A stretch of DNA of 34,455 nucleotides from Entrophospora sp. SA101 (lineage: Eukaryota > Glomeromycota > Glomeromycetes > Entrophosporales > Entrophosporaceae). The notes under the pieces were generated by a model, which worked only from the letters and a program-made list of their open reading frames with translations, did not search any database and had not been told where the DNA came from. The translations under genes and the position numbers were made by a program. Below are positions 21,938 to 32,076 of the stretch, one piece after another (within the stretch, counting starts at the first letter, position 1; each line of letters opens with the position of its first letter). The stretch is from NCBI GenBank assembly GCA_958430865.1, contig CAUDNR010000557.1, positions 203,919 through 238,373 on the forward strand, written 5' to 3'.

Positions 21938-22440
21938 ATAAGTTATCTGATTATTGGAATTTTCACCTAGTTCCTTATGAAGTGTCACATATTGAACAAA
22001 CACCTCTTATTATTATCAAAAAAAATTTTAACAATTACTTCTTAATATTATATATTTTTAACAATTATTTATATCTATAAACATAAAAACAAAGAATTTT
22101 ATCTCAGATAAATTTGTTCATTAATATATTTGTGAGATTGTGCCCAAGTTTAAAAATAATAATTTCTGATAATATGTACATTTACAGATTTCACTTTCTA
22201 ACCAATTATTATTTGAGAGTGTATTAATTGATGATAACAAATAATTTATGATTATGTGAATCAGAATGAATTGGCTATTATCAATGAATTAGTTTTTATT
22301 AACAAATCATTTTGGTTTAATGATTTAAGAAAATAGTCAAAGCTAGTTTATTTATTACAAAGTTATTAAATTTCTTACAAAGTTACTTTACAAGTATGTC
22401 AAGCTTCTTATATACAATTAATTCAATTATGAATACTTTT
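21938..22440. other. Intergenic, no gene seen
   Basis: AT-rich DNA after the kinase stop, with no reading frame or repeat of note. Confidence 0.5.
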
Positions 22441-22441
22441 A

Positions 22442-22556
22442 CCACAATTTTGTGTTCCCACATGCTTTTGTGTCCTCAACACATTATTGTGCTTCAAACA
22501 CAATTCTGTGTTTCTTGTATAATCACACTTCTATGTTTTAAGCACACTAATTCATA
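22442..22556. repeat. ~20-bp minisatellite with palindromic cores
   Basis: About six imperfect copies of a unit like ACACAATTTTGTGTTCC, each with a small self-complementary core (ACACAATTCTGTGT is the clearest, near 22498). No coding frame is seen. Confidence 0.6.
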
Positions 22557-22559
22557 CTA

Positions 22560-24150
22560 AATACTAAATAATGTTAAATAATTACAGCAAAAGGATAGAA
22601 TTGAATCCTGATTTTTCATTTGGTGAGATGTTGAGTTACTTGCCTTCATTATTGAAAATTTATACCAACGAAAAACTAATCCTAGAAAGAAATCAATAGA
22701 AGCAATTCAACAGTGGGTTGGTAAGGAAAAGAAGAAAGAGGCGTGAATGAAACCAAGATATCAATATTAATAATGATACGATATTATTTTAATTGATAAT
22801 AATTATTATAAAAGCAAGTGTGGTGTTGTTCTGATTATGAGTATGATCATCTTTTTGAAACTGCATTATATGAAAACCACCATAAGGATACTAGGAAGCT
22901 TGCTTACTTCAATTGTAAGATAACTATTTTAAATCGCTTCTAATTAACCAATCTTTGGGTAATGAATGATGACAATTTATATAAGGCCTTTATTGTGGGA
23001 GTGTCTTATGTGACTAAAGTGGGTTTATTTTTGGGGTTAAATAACTTGTATGTATATATACTGAATTATATGTGAACAGGTTTAGAATCACTGAAGATGA
23101 AATTTCTGCCATACTTAATTATCATAATTATAGAAATAGATCGTGCCAAGGGTTATTTTAATGGTTATATAGGTGGCAAAAAGACTAAAATTTATAATAT
23201 CTTATATGCTCGAAAAGGGATTAAAACCATATTGGGCAAGTCACGAATTTCACCATTATACTCTTGTTTTGTCGACATTATTGCCAATGCGGACTTTATG
23301 ACATAATAGGAGACTTAAGCAAGTCTATTAAAATACTAAGAAGTTGTAACGCAACATTTCTTGTTATTATGCTCCGACAATATATATGACAACACCAGTA
23401 AAAAAATGAATATCAAATGAAACTTATATTTATTACAGATGGATGCTGACAATGACCATATTGCATACTGATTTTCTGATTAGATATTCTTTTTAATAAT
23501 ACAAGGTTTGTTCCAATGTTAATATGGGTTGTACTCATTTCCCCCAACAACCATTTTTCCGACAGGATGTTTTCTAAAGTGCAATCAATAAAGATAGTCT
23601 CAATTCAATCTGTACAGGGTAGTCAGTTGTCGGGAATCATACTGGACCTTCAAATATACCTTATTAAAGCATGTTAGAATAAGTTATGCATTTGTTTTAT
23701 CACTTTACCATGATTTTGCATTAATGTGTTTAATTATATTCCTGATCAGTTTGTATTAGAACTGTTTTTCCTAGAACTTATTTTAAATCCCCAGCAAATT
23801 TTATAACTGGTTCTTTTTAACAGATAAATAATTATTAAAAAAGTTCTGCAAAGTGATAAAATTTATATAATAGTTCATTCAATCACTATTAAACTCGAAT
23901 GAGCTGAGCTAGCTCGAGTTGAAACTCAGATTTTTGAGTTTTAGCCACGCTCGAATCAAGAAATAATAGGCGACTCGATACTCGATAACTTGAATTTGAT
24001 GTTATGGTAACAACTATTTTCCATATAACCTTTTTCTTTTAACAAAAATGCTTGCTTACCTTCGCCACTGAATTTATTTGTGACGTATAAATCAAAAAAT
24101 AATTAATGAATAGAACCTTAGAAAATATAGACCAAGTAAAGTAATTAGCG
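22560..24150. other. Intergenic with isolated protein-like scraps and a palindrome
   Basis: Short protein-like stretches occur in the plus strand, such as LNPDFSFGEMLSYLPSLLKI near 22600 and EDEISAILNYHNYRN near 23093, but stops follow quickly and no family is recognised. An imperfect palindrome (AACTCGA 23892-23898, TCGAGTT 23914-23920, with GAGCTAGCTC inside) is present. Nothing is confidently called. Confidence 0.4.
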
Positions 24151-24159
24151 AAAAATTAC

Positions 24160-24797
24160 CCGAAAGAAATCAAGACTTTGTGGAGGGATTTCAAGCAACT
24201 AGTTGATAAATTGAATCCAAATTTGTCATTCAATGGAATGGTGAAGGAAAAGGAGTTGCTGCCTCTAAAGATTAAAAAATCATGAAAGATGTTGTTTGGT
24301 ATGGTTTGGGTCTTGAAGACGTGTTAATAACAGAGGTACTATTTTTCATTTGTAGTCTTTTTTGTTATAAATATTTTAATTGAAATCAAAATGCGGAGCA
24401 GAACTTGCAGGGTAATTATAAGATTCTTGATGGTAACAAATGAACGATTGGTATTTTGCTTTGCGTAATCATAATTAATATTAATATATAATAAATAAAG
24501 GCAACACACCATTGAAAAGGAAACAGTTTAAATACGAGACATTTGATTATCGGAAATTGGCAGGCATTGAAGCACGCACGCTACCTTGAACACAATACAG
24601 TCATTATATCTTCCTCGCGTAGTCAAGGCTAATCTGACTACGGTGTTCCCAATGATATGGTGATGTTGTTAAATTTTCAGGGAGGAGTGCAAGGCCTTGG
24701 AGCTTACCAAGACTGCATCAATTGTCAATGACACTTTCACCAATCTTCCCAGACCAGAGAAGGCTGCTGGCATGGTGGCTGAAAAGTTGCCTGCAAT
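24160..24797 (+). pseudogene. Exon-like fragments of an unidentified gene
   Basis: A plus-strand frame near 24165 reads EIKTLWRDFKQLVDKLNPNL and VKEKELLPLKIKK, then shifts frame to MKDVVWYGLGLEDVLITE followed by a GTACTA donor-like site. At 24681 a G+C-rich block after a TTTTCAG acceptor reads EECKALELTKTASIVNDTF then NLPRPEKAAGMVAEKLPAM. Codon use in the second block is conspicuously GC-rich for this window, as in conserved housekeeping exons. No start, complete frame or definite family could be assigned; a decayed or partial gene copy is likely. Confidence 0.35.
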
Positions 24798-24799
24798 GA

Positions 24800-25303
24800 G
24801 TATTTTTTCACCTTGTTCTTTTCTTCAAAATACTTCTAATTATGCTATAATCCTCCTTGGGTACCTAATGTAAATTAATTTCATATTATCTAGACAAATA
24901 TCGTGATCACATTATAGTTGTGATGTTAGACAAACATATTGATTGATCCCTGAAATTCTTGGTAATACCAATGTTCACTTTGTCTTGTTTTGTTGCGGCA
25001 TGCCCCATTTATTAACTTGAGGAACAAAAGAATTGCAAATATATAGATACATTTATGAGAAAGAAGAAAGCTTAGATATTGTAAGGCTGTATCCAAGTTT
25101 GATGAGTGGGTTTATTCCAAAACAATTTTATTTTTTGTTTTATCTATCTTTTCCCTGAATCATTTTATTTACATATTTTATAACAATTTTAATAGTAATT
25201 AAATATTTAGAATCAAAAGTTGTTAATTTATGCTCAAGATCTTACATATATATTTAATATTGAACAATGAAAATCATCTAAATTCTAATTCATTAATAAA
25301 TTG
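24800..25303. other. Intergenic, 3' side of ATG10
   Basis: AT-rich and stop-dense; no feature seen. Confidence 0.5.
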
Positions 25304-26212
25304 CTAATTATTTTCTTGTTCTTCTGGTAAGAAATTATCCATGCTAACATTGATACCAACAACTGGACCAACAAAGCTTAACCAACTTCTAATATATCCT
25401 TCTAAACTAGGCATAATCATCCTTTTACCTTTCATTTTTCCTTGATTGTCATCATCATCATTTTTTTCTTCTTCTTCTTCAAAAACAATAGATTTCATTA
25501 ATGTAGCTGTTTCACATGGATGTAAATAATAGAATGGAATCATAAGTATTGGATGATCCTAGAAAATTATGCCAAAAAATTTTAGGAAAAATAATTATAG
25601 TAATAATTCATAAAATTTAATGAAAAAATGAAATAAAACTTGTTGAGATAATCCTCCACGAAGTCCAGAATTTTGAAGATCATTGACTCTAAATGATGAT
25701 TCCACAAGATTTATATAAATTTCAGACATTGTTAAAGCTGTTCCATCTATTAATTAATTAAATTAATTAGCCGTGTGTTGTTATTATTATTATTATTATT
25801 ATCATTGCTATTGTTATTGCTATTTAAAAAAAGTCATTATTTCATACCAGTTCGATAAGCATTAAAATATAAAACGGGAAGTTGGTAAACTGATGAATAG
25901 ATGATATGATAATCAACAGTGAGATATTCCTCAGTGATGAAGAGATTTGTACTAGTGGTGAATTTACACACACTAGGATCATCATCCTCAATTATCTCAT
26001 CACCATCATTTTCATGTTCCTCTTCTTCATGACCTTCATCATCATTAGCTTTTATAGATACATCGATTTTATCAACTGAGTTATTGGTCATTGTCGATGT
26101 GTTGGAATTATCTTTACTTTTGATCAAAGTTTTCAATGACAAGTATCCATAATTTTTTAATTTCTAAATAATTGATTTTATTTGTTTTTTTAGTTTTCTT
26201 GTTAATTAATTA

Positions 26213-26247
<35 letters not shown>

Positions 26248-26379
26248 TAAATAATAAATAAATACCTTATGTTCAACCCACATCCAAACCTCACTTGATC
26301 TAGTTGATTGTTTTAGAAATGCTTTAGCTGCCAATTCAAATTCATGTTTTGTGAGAAATGGATATTGCTTCAAACGCAT
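25304..26379 (-). CDS. ATG10: Atg10, E2-like enzyme for the Atg12-Atg5 conjugation step
   Basis: Atg10 takes activated Atg12 from Atg7 and transfers it to Atg5 during autophagosome formation, in the cytosol. Four exons, 26266-26379, 25848-26163, 25640-25746 and 25304-25558, joined by GT-AG introns, give 263 residues in one frame. Diagnostic blocks are YHIIYSSVYQLPVLYFNAY, DHPILMIPFYYLHPCET, whose Cys is the catalytic position of the family, and the C-terminal YIRSWLSFVGPVVGIN. The start MRLKQYPFLTKHEF (ATG at 26377-26379) is preferred; a longer frame upstream has no ATG. Two acidic, low-complexity insertions (around EEEEHENDGDEIIEDDD and EEEEEKNDDDDNQ) make it longer than human ATG10 (about 220). 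It is head-to-head with the eL38 gene, with 113 bp between start codons. Confidence 0.92.
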
Positions 26380-26492
26380 AGTAATTCTGTGGGTGTAGAT
26401 CAATTTATATATTTTATATGATGATCAATCGATTAGAATCTTGTTAAACATTCAAATTAAAAAAATTTTTTTGGTGGAATAAATAACAAAAG
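26380..26492. promoter_or_regulatory. Short divergent promoter region, ATG10 / RPL38
   Basis: Only 113 bp separate the ATG10 start (minus strand) and the ATG-only first exon of the eL38 gene (plus strand), so both must use this DNA or sites inside the genes. It is AT-rich with runs of A and T; no specific factor site is recognised. Confidence 0.45.
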
Positions 26493-27060
26493 ATGGTAAG
26501 GATGAATAATAATTGTAGTAAAGATTCAATGTTGTATAATTATTAATGAAAATAACATTTTCAATTTGTTTTTTCTAGCCAAAACAAATTTTTGGTATTG
26601 TTGTACGTGAAAATGAAATTATGTGAATTCAAATTTACATATGTGAAATTCAAATTAGCCAATCAGAATTTCACCCCACTCCATAATATTTCAATTTCAC
26701 ATAATTTCAAGATTTTCTTGAGGTTGCGCATAGAAATGATGCAAAATGTAATTTATATATTTATGGTTTATTTTTTATCCTATTGATTAACATACGCATA
26801 CACTTTTATATTAAAAGCTGTTCGTATTAAGAAGAATGATGTATCGAAGGTAAAATTTAAGCTTAGATGTTCAAAATATTTGTACACTATTGTAATTGAA
26901 GATGTAAAGAAAGCAGAAAAATTACAGGAATCTCTTCCAACAGGTAAACATTTAGAAATATTTATTTAATGGATAATAACAATAATAACAATAATTAATT
27001 CATAAAATAAAAACAGGATTGGTGATCAGTGACATTAATGCAAGCAAGCAAAAGAAATGA
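26493..27060 (+). pseudogene. RPL38: Ribosomal protein eL38 gene copy, interrupted by a foldback insertion
   Basis: eL38 is a ~70-residue protein of the cytosolic 60S subunit. Exon 1 is only ATG (26493-26495, donor GTAAGG), typical of ribosomal protein genes. Exon 2 is 26579-26747, exon 3 26818-26943 and exon 4 27017-27060. The later exons read [15 protein letters not shown] and [16 protein letters not shown], clearly eL38. In exon 2 the MPKQI start and the DFLEVAHRNDAKSV block are separated by about 115 bp of foreign sequence containing an in-frame TGA, and the expected short segment between them is lost. Conserved ARRKDAK has become AHRNDAK. An alternative exists: GT at 26595 and AG at 26711 could splice the insert out in frame, leaving a ~74-residue protein missing about three residues. 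Pseudogene is favoured but not proven. Confidence 0.75.
26591..26711. mobile_element. Small foldback/MITE-like insertion in eL38 exon 2
   Basis: The insert has complementary arms, GAAATTATGTGAA (26615-26627) with TTCACATAATTTC (26696-26708), and an inner pair GTGAAATTC (26643-26651) with GAATTTCAC (26666-26674), so it can fold into a long hairpin. Exact ends and target duplication are unclear because adjacent eL38 codons are missing. Confidence 0.55.
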
Positions 27061-28317
27061 AGATAATTTATTTTTTAATTAATCTCGTCATCATCATAGT
27101 AGAATTTTGGTTTCCTTATGATTTTAATTTTAATTTTTTTCTTGTTCAAACTTCCATTATCAATAAATTATTTAAAAGAAGCATTTTCAATATTTATATA
27201 AATTTGTTATGGTTTTAAAACGATGGAAAAGGAATTTTTTGGATGTTTAGATTTCCAAGTGCCATTTCCCAAAACTTAGTCTTGGTACTGATCCCCCTCA
27301 TAAGAAAAAATATTTTTTTAAGGTTCTTCATCAAATTATGTGAACGCCATCCAATTAACTATCTAGGCACTTTCACATGGCATTTGCAATGAATTTTTTT
27401 TTAGTAATAACGAATTGAAGTCGCAGTAGTTGTGGTAGTTGTAGAATTTTTTTGTTTCATGATAATAATTTTCAATGCTATTAAAATAATTATGTTATCT
27501 TTAATTAAAAGAAATTTCAATTGGTTGTGCCTCATCATCACAACTTCTTACAGTAAATCTTTGCGTCCAAGTCAATGGGATGTATGACTCTTTAAAACGT
27601 CTATATAGCTCTTGGATGATGAGTTATAATTAAAATGTCTACGTGTCAAGTTGACGTGAGACTATAACATTAGCACGAAAAGGAATAGTTTAACTGGCGA
27701 GCAAAAATTGTTACATTTCGAATTCTGAAATTAATATTAGGAAGCCACAAAATAGGCTCGTTCAACGCCACAGTGATTATCATCGAATCCTCTTTTGGAT
27801 TAAGCAGTGAAGGAGGTGATATTGTTTTTACAGATATTTTTTTCTTCTTCTAGGACGCTTTGATATTATCCTCCTATTTTTCTAGGAATTTTATAAAGAA
27901 CACTTTAAAAGGAGAGTTGATTTGAGTATTAAGATAAATAACCATTGATCCAACAGATTGTAAGCAATCATCTCAGCCAGCAATAATTCTTAATGGACGG
28001 ACAACTTTTACTTTTTCATTTAGTGAGACAATTTAAGCAGTTGATGTTGTTATTTAACATATATATTTTTTGTATTTTTAACTAGAGTAACGAGTTACAT
28101 CAATAATCATCACCAACATTGAAAAGATTTTCTTTTATAATTGTTTTTTTGAAATTCATTTATTATTATTATAACGTTAATAGGAATAAAATAACAAATG
28201 ATCTAAAAAAATTTATTAAATCGCGTAACAACGACAACTGATTTTGGTAATAATTGTAATAATAGAAAACCTTGCGCGCGCATTTTATTTTTTTGTACAA
28301 ACAATTATAAAATAAAT
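27061..28317. other. Intergenic, no gene called
   Basis: AT-rich. A plus-strand protein-like bit, GSHKIGSFNATVIIIESSFG near 27740-27800, is isolated. Opposite-strand open frames (for example 28169-28390) are AT-run artefacts. No RNA gene is recognised. Confidence 0.45.
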
Positions 28318-28530
28318 AATAAAGAAAATACATGATTGATTTAATTCTCAAGAAGTATAATATTAGAAGAATCAATAATATTAATATCAATACATTAAAA
28401 TCATCATAAATAACATTACACGTAATAAAAATTTAATTGAATTAATTATACAAGCTTGATTTGAGCTCTTTCGATTTCTGGGCCTTTAAGTTTACAATGA
28501 AAATCAAGCCCGCTACATCCCAGCCAAAAT
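28318..28530 (-). pseudogene. Duplicated 3' tail of the secreted-protein gene
   Basis: A partial copy of the 3' end and downstream flank of the gene at 28750-29196. The translated scrap DVAGLIFIVNLKGPEIERAQ (stop at 28446-28448) parallels DILGLFLAVILQGEEIGRGQ of that gene, and the non-coding blocks 28318-28445 and about 28626-28749 share AAGAAAATACATGATT and TATTAGAAGAA words. The rest of the gene is missing upstream. Confidence 0.7.
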
Positions 28531-28749
28531 TTTCATATCACTAATATAAAAATTACAACACAAAGCCACTGCCAATTATTAAAAACATGTACGTATCTGT
28601 TTATTCGAAAATATTAATATAAATTGTTTTAAAGAAAATACATGATTTAAATTCTCAAGAAAGCATTAATATTAGAAGAACTAATAATATTAATACATTA
28701 AAAATCATCATTATACATAATAAACAATAACAATTAATTGTATTAATTA

Positions 28750-29196
28750 TTAACGTTTGATTTGACCTCTTCCGATTTCTTCGCCCTGTAATATTACAGC
28801 TAAAAACAAACCCAATATATCTAAAACTGTAAGTTCTTCGTCAAATTCGAATGGACTGGTTCCGGGAACATTAATATGCAATTGAGATCTAATTTTATCA
28901 GTAAGATCAACTTTTACTTTACCAACACCATCAACTATCAAGAATTCATAATCATTTTTATTTTCACTTGTAAAACCAGAGTTGAATTGTCCAATTATAC
29001 GCACGGTGTTTTTTGAAATTTGTGGAAAGCGGATTACAGTAACATCTTGTTTATCAATAACAATACTTGCATAAGCAATACCGTCGTCTACTTTACGTTT
29101 TTCTGAGAGAATTGGCGATGCATTGATAAAAACATTCGATAAAATCGTAATAATTAAAAGAGCAAATGTTAAGAATTTAAAAGATTCTGACAACAT
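28750..29196 (-). CDS. Secreted small protein with signal peptide and Kex2-like site
   Basis: A single-exon 148-residue protein. The N-terminus has a typical signal peptide (MLSESFKFLTFALLIITILS, cleavage probably near NAS-P), followed by SEKR|KVDD, a dibasic site suited to Kex2 processing in the Golgi. The mature part is about 115 residues without cysteines: an Ile/Val-rich beta-type segment (AYASIVIDKQDVTVIRFPQI) and a C-terminal hydrophobic helix-like run (LTVLDILGLFLAVIL) before GEEIGRGQIKR. I do not recognise the family. Secretion plus Kex2 processing is common among fungal apoplastic proteins and candidate effectors; that role is inference only. A partial tail duplicate lies directly downstream. 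Confidence 0.75.
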   Translation of the reverse strand: MLSESFKFLTFALLIITILSNVFINASPILSEKRKVDDGIAYASIVIDKQDVTVIRFPQISKNTVRIIGQFNSGFTSENKNDYEFLIVDGVGKVKVDLTDKIRSQLHINVPGTSPFEFDEELTVLDILGLFLAVILQGEEIGRGQIKR

Positions 29197-30077
29197 TTTT
29201 TAATATATTATTTATAATAATTAAATGTTTTGAGAAACTTTGTGTCAAAGAAAAGAGCGATCGCACTTTTATTATACGATTTTTTTTTTTTTTTCGAAAA
29301 AACCGTCCATTAAAAATAAAATCTGGCGTAACAAATATCTATTTTTAAAAGATTTTTAATAAGGTAATTAATCCTTAATCCTTAATCCTTAACCCTTAAC
29401 CCTTAATCATTTAAAATTGAGCCATGATTTTACCTGAAGACATAAAAAATTACACAAATTTTGGTATACGAGGCAAATGATAAATGTGTTAATACTTTTT
29501 ATAAAATATAAAAGGTTACATGCATCAAAACTATTGGCTAAAAATTCATTATACTTTTAAATAAATATTATAAAAATATGAATAATGTAATTTAATAGAA
29601 TTCATATCCATCATTTTTTTCTTCTTTTTTTTTGTATTATTGGATGTTTTATTGCTACTTTTCTTTATTATTTTTTTTTTGGTCCACTTGTAGTAACAAT
29701 AATGGCATCACCATTGTCATCATCATTATTATTGTCAAAATTTTTCTCGTTATCAAAGATAATTTATTGATTTTCTTCTGGGTTGTTCCAATTATATAGA
29801 GTGTTGTTGATAATTGTGTTGAAGTTGTTGATTTACAGGCGTTTTCTGTTGATAGCCTGGTAAATAATTAATATCCAGAATGTCAATAATAAATTGGCTA
29901 TAAAGATCAATATCCAATTCGTCACAAACAAGTAAATGTGAATTTTCATTAAAATTATTTGTTATCTTTGATCATAATCAATGTTTAAAAATATCTATAT
30001 ACAATTAATTCATTATCTCTGCACCTTTTATTGGGGTTGGTCACAATGGTTGATCATCAAACGTAGTAATAGTAATA
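29197..30077. other. Intergenic upstream of the secreted-protein gene
   Basis: Contains a 15-T run near 29281, a 7-bp repeat CCTTAAY about five times at about 29372-29406, and CAT/ATT-rich low-complexity near 29700-29740. No gene is seen. The 7-mer is not the TTAGGG telomere unit. Confidence 0.5.
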
Positions 30078-30720
30078 GTTCAGATAAACTTTAAAACGTA
30101 AAGGCTCAATAACTAAAAGGCTGTGGGGATAATCTTCCCGCAATTGTATTTCCAAACCGTTCAGTTAATAACCGATCAGAGAGTTTTTTTTTATTTATAT
30201 TAGTAAAAAAAAATTTTATAAAAGTCCAAATTTATCAAATTTATTGATTTTACTATTAATATAAACAGTGGAAATTTAGATAAACTTTAAAACCTAAAGG
30301 CTCAATAACTAAACAAGTTGTTTGAATAATCTTTCCGCAATTCTATTTCAAACACTCAATTAATAATAGCCTATCCGAGAGTTTTTCATTTATATTGGTA
30401 AAAAAAATTTTTATAAAGGTTCAATTTTGTCAATTTTATTGGTTTTTACTATAAACAACGGAAATTTAAAATGTAATGGCTCGATAATCAAGCAAGCTGT
30501 GTGGATTATCTTTACACAATTATATTTCGATTCATAGCCTATCAGAGAGTTTTTTTTACTTATATTAGTAAAAAAATTTTTTATAAAAGGTTCAGTTATC
30601 AGTTTATTGATTTTTACTATAATAATGGAAATTTAGATAAATTTTAAAACGTAAAGGCCCAATAGCCAAGCAAGCTATGTGAATAATCTTTCCGTACACT
30701 CGATTAATAATCCGTAGAAA
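30078..30720. repeat. Four diverged tandem repeats of ~175-197 bp
   Basis: Units begin near 30081, 30278, 30463 and 30634, each with TTTAAAACGTAAAGGCTCAA or a variant, then AATAACTAAGCAAGC-like, AATAATCTTTCCGCAATT-like, ATCAGAGAGTTTTT and TATATTAGTAAAAAAA words in the same order. No reading frame spans them. It looks like satellite-like or old duplicated non-coding DNA. Confidence 0.8.
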
Positions 30721-31478
30721 TTTTTTTTATAAATAATAATAAAGGTATTTTGGAGGTGTCACAAAATTTTCAAAATAACTTTTAAAAATTCCGCATATAT
30801 GAAATTATATTATTTGACATAATGCCAGTCAGATAGATATTTAAAGCACTTATGTAAATTTTGAATTGATTGAAATTTTAGTTTCCTTCGCTGAAACAAG
30901 GATTATCTATAAATTTATTATGTTTCTTGATAAAAATAAATTTAATCATCTGTTTACCTGTTTAGTGAATTCAATCAAAACAAAATGATGCATAATAATA
31001 ATAACTACTACAGTAAAAATTTCGGCGTATCAATTTACGCAAAATGTACATAATAAGTAAACATTAGATTGTTTGTAGAATGTGCATGCAAAATTTCTTG
31101 TTTCCTATTGTTGTAAATAAACGAAGTCTGATTGCTAATTCAAAAATAGATGATTTTGTTTTAAAATACGGTTAGGTCTTAAAATATAATACCTACCAAA
31201 TAATAATTATTTAAAAATTTGAATATATTTTGTAAACTAAGACTAATATACATAATAATAAATTATTATATAAGAACGGCCGATGTTTTTTATGCAAAAT
31301 ATTTTCTTATTGTATTCTTTGGTCAAGTTTGACAATGTTTTCCATTAATAAACTGAACGCAAGCTTTTCATACACACACAACGTTAAAAACAAATAAACA
31401 TTAAAAAAAAATTTCCAAAAAAATAATAAAAACGAAAACAAAAAAAAAACAAGAATATTAAAAATAGCTATGCAACAA
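30721..31478. other. Intergenic, no gene seen
   Basis: AT-rich DNA with A-rich runs near 31400-31450. No repeat or gene is recognised. Confidence 0.5.
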
Positions 31479-31741
31479 ACAATCTCAACAACCTCAACAA
31501 CAACGAAGTATTCATCTAGTTCAAAAAGTAGCTTCTACTGGTAACGACAATGGCAAAGTATTTACCCAGTTCAAGGTTAACTTCTTCTACTAATAATGAC
31601 AAACAACAACAGCAAAGCATTTACCCAGTTCAAAGGGTAGCTTCTTCCACTATTAATGATGAACGACAACAACAAAGTATTTATCCAGTTCAAAGGACAA
31701 CTTCTTCTATTAATAATGACAAACAACAACAAAATATTTAA
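31479..31741 (+). CDS. Gln-rich 21-residue tandem-repeat open frame (possibly a pseudogene)
   Basis: About four copies of a 60-66-bp unit encode variations on QQQSIYPVQRVASSTINDER. The open frame from ATG 31550 to the stop at 31739-31741 gives 63 residues with three units. A further, older unit (QQQRSIHLVQKVASTGNDN) lies upstream at about 31490-31550 in a different frame, so a frameshift separates it. The unit is basic and rich in Gln, Ser and Asn, likely disordered. Whether it is an exon of a larger gene or a decayed remnant cannot be decided here. Confidence 0.35.
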
Positions 31742-32076
31742 AGGGCAATTCATCTTCATCAAAGCTTTCATCAAATCCATCTGAACCAGTCACTTCTTGA
31801 AATAGATTTAGAAACAATGAGTTGACATTTTAATAATTATTTATATTAGTTATGCATAAATTTAAAATATTCTTTAAAAAACGCATAAATTTATTATTAT
31901 TATGTAGATCAGTATCAAAGATAGATGCAAGTATTGTACAACAAGGAACAGGAAACGGAAACAAAAACAGAACAACTTTCGAACACCCCTATTGTTTCAA
32001 AATACTATTTTGTGCGACTTATAACATGTATTTAAGAAGACTTGTTATCATATGGAAGATTAATATCGTTTTAAAT

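Noticed and set aside
26380..26403. Longer ATG10 start at TTG 26403
   Set aside because: TTG is not a credible start here; ATG at 26377-26379 gives a normal N-terminus.
29372..29406. Interstitial telomere repeat
   Set aside because: The unit is CCTTAAY (7 bp), not TTAGGG/CCCTAA; only a short microsatellite.
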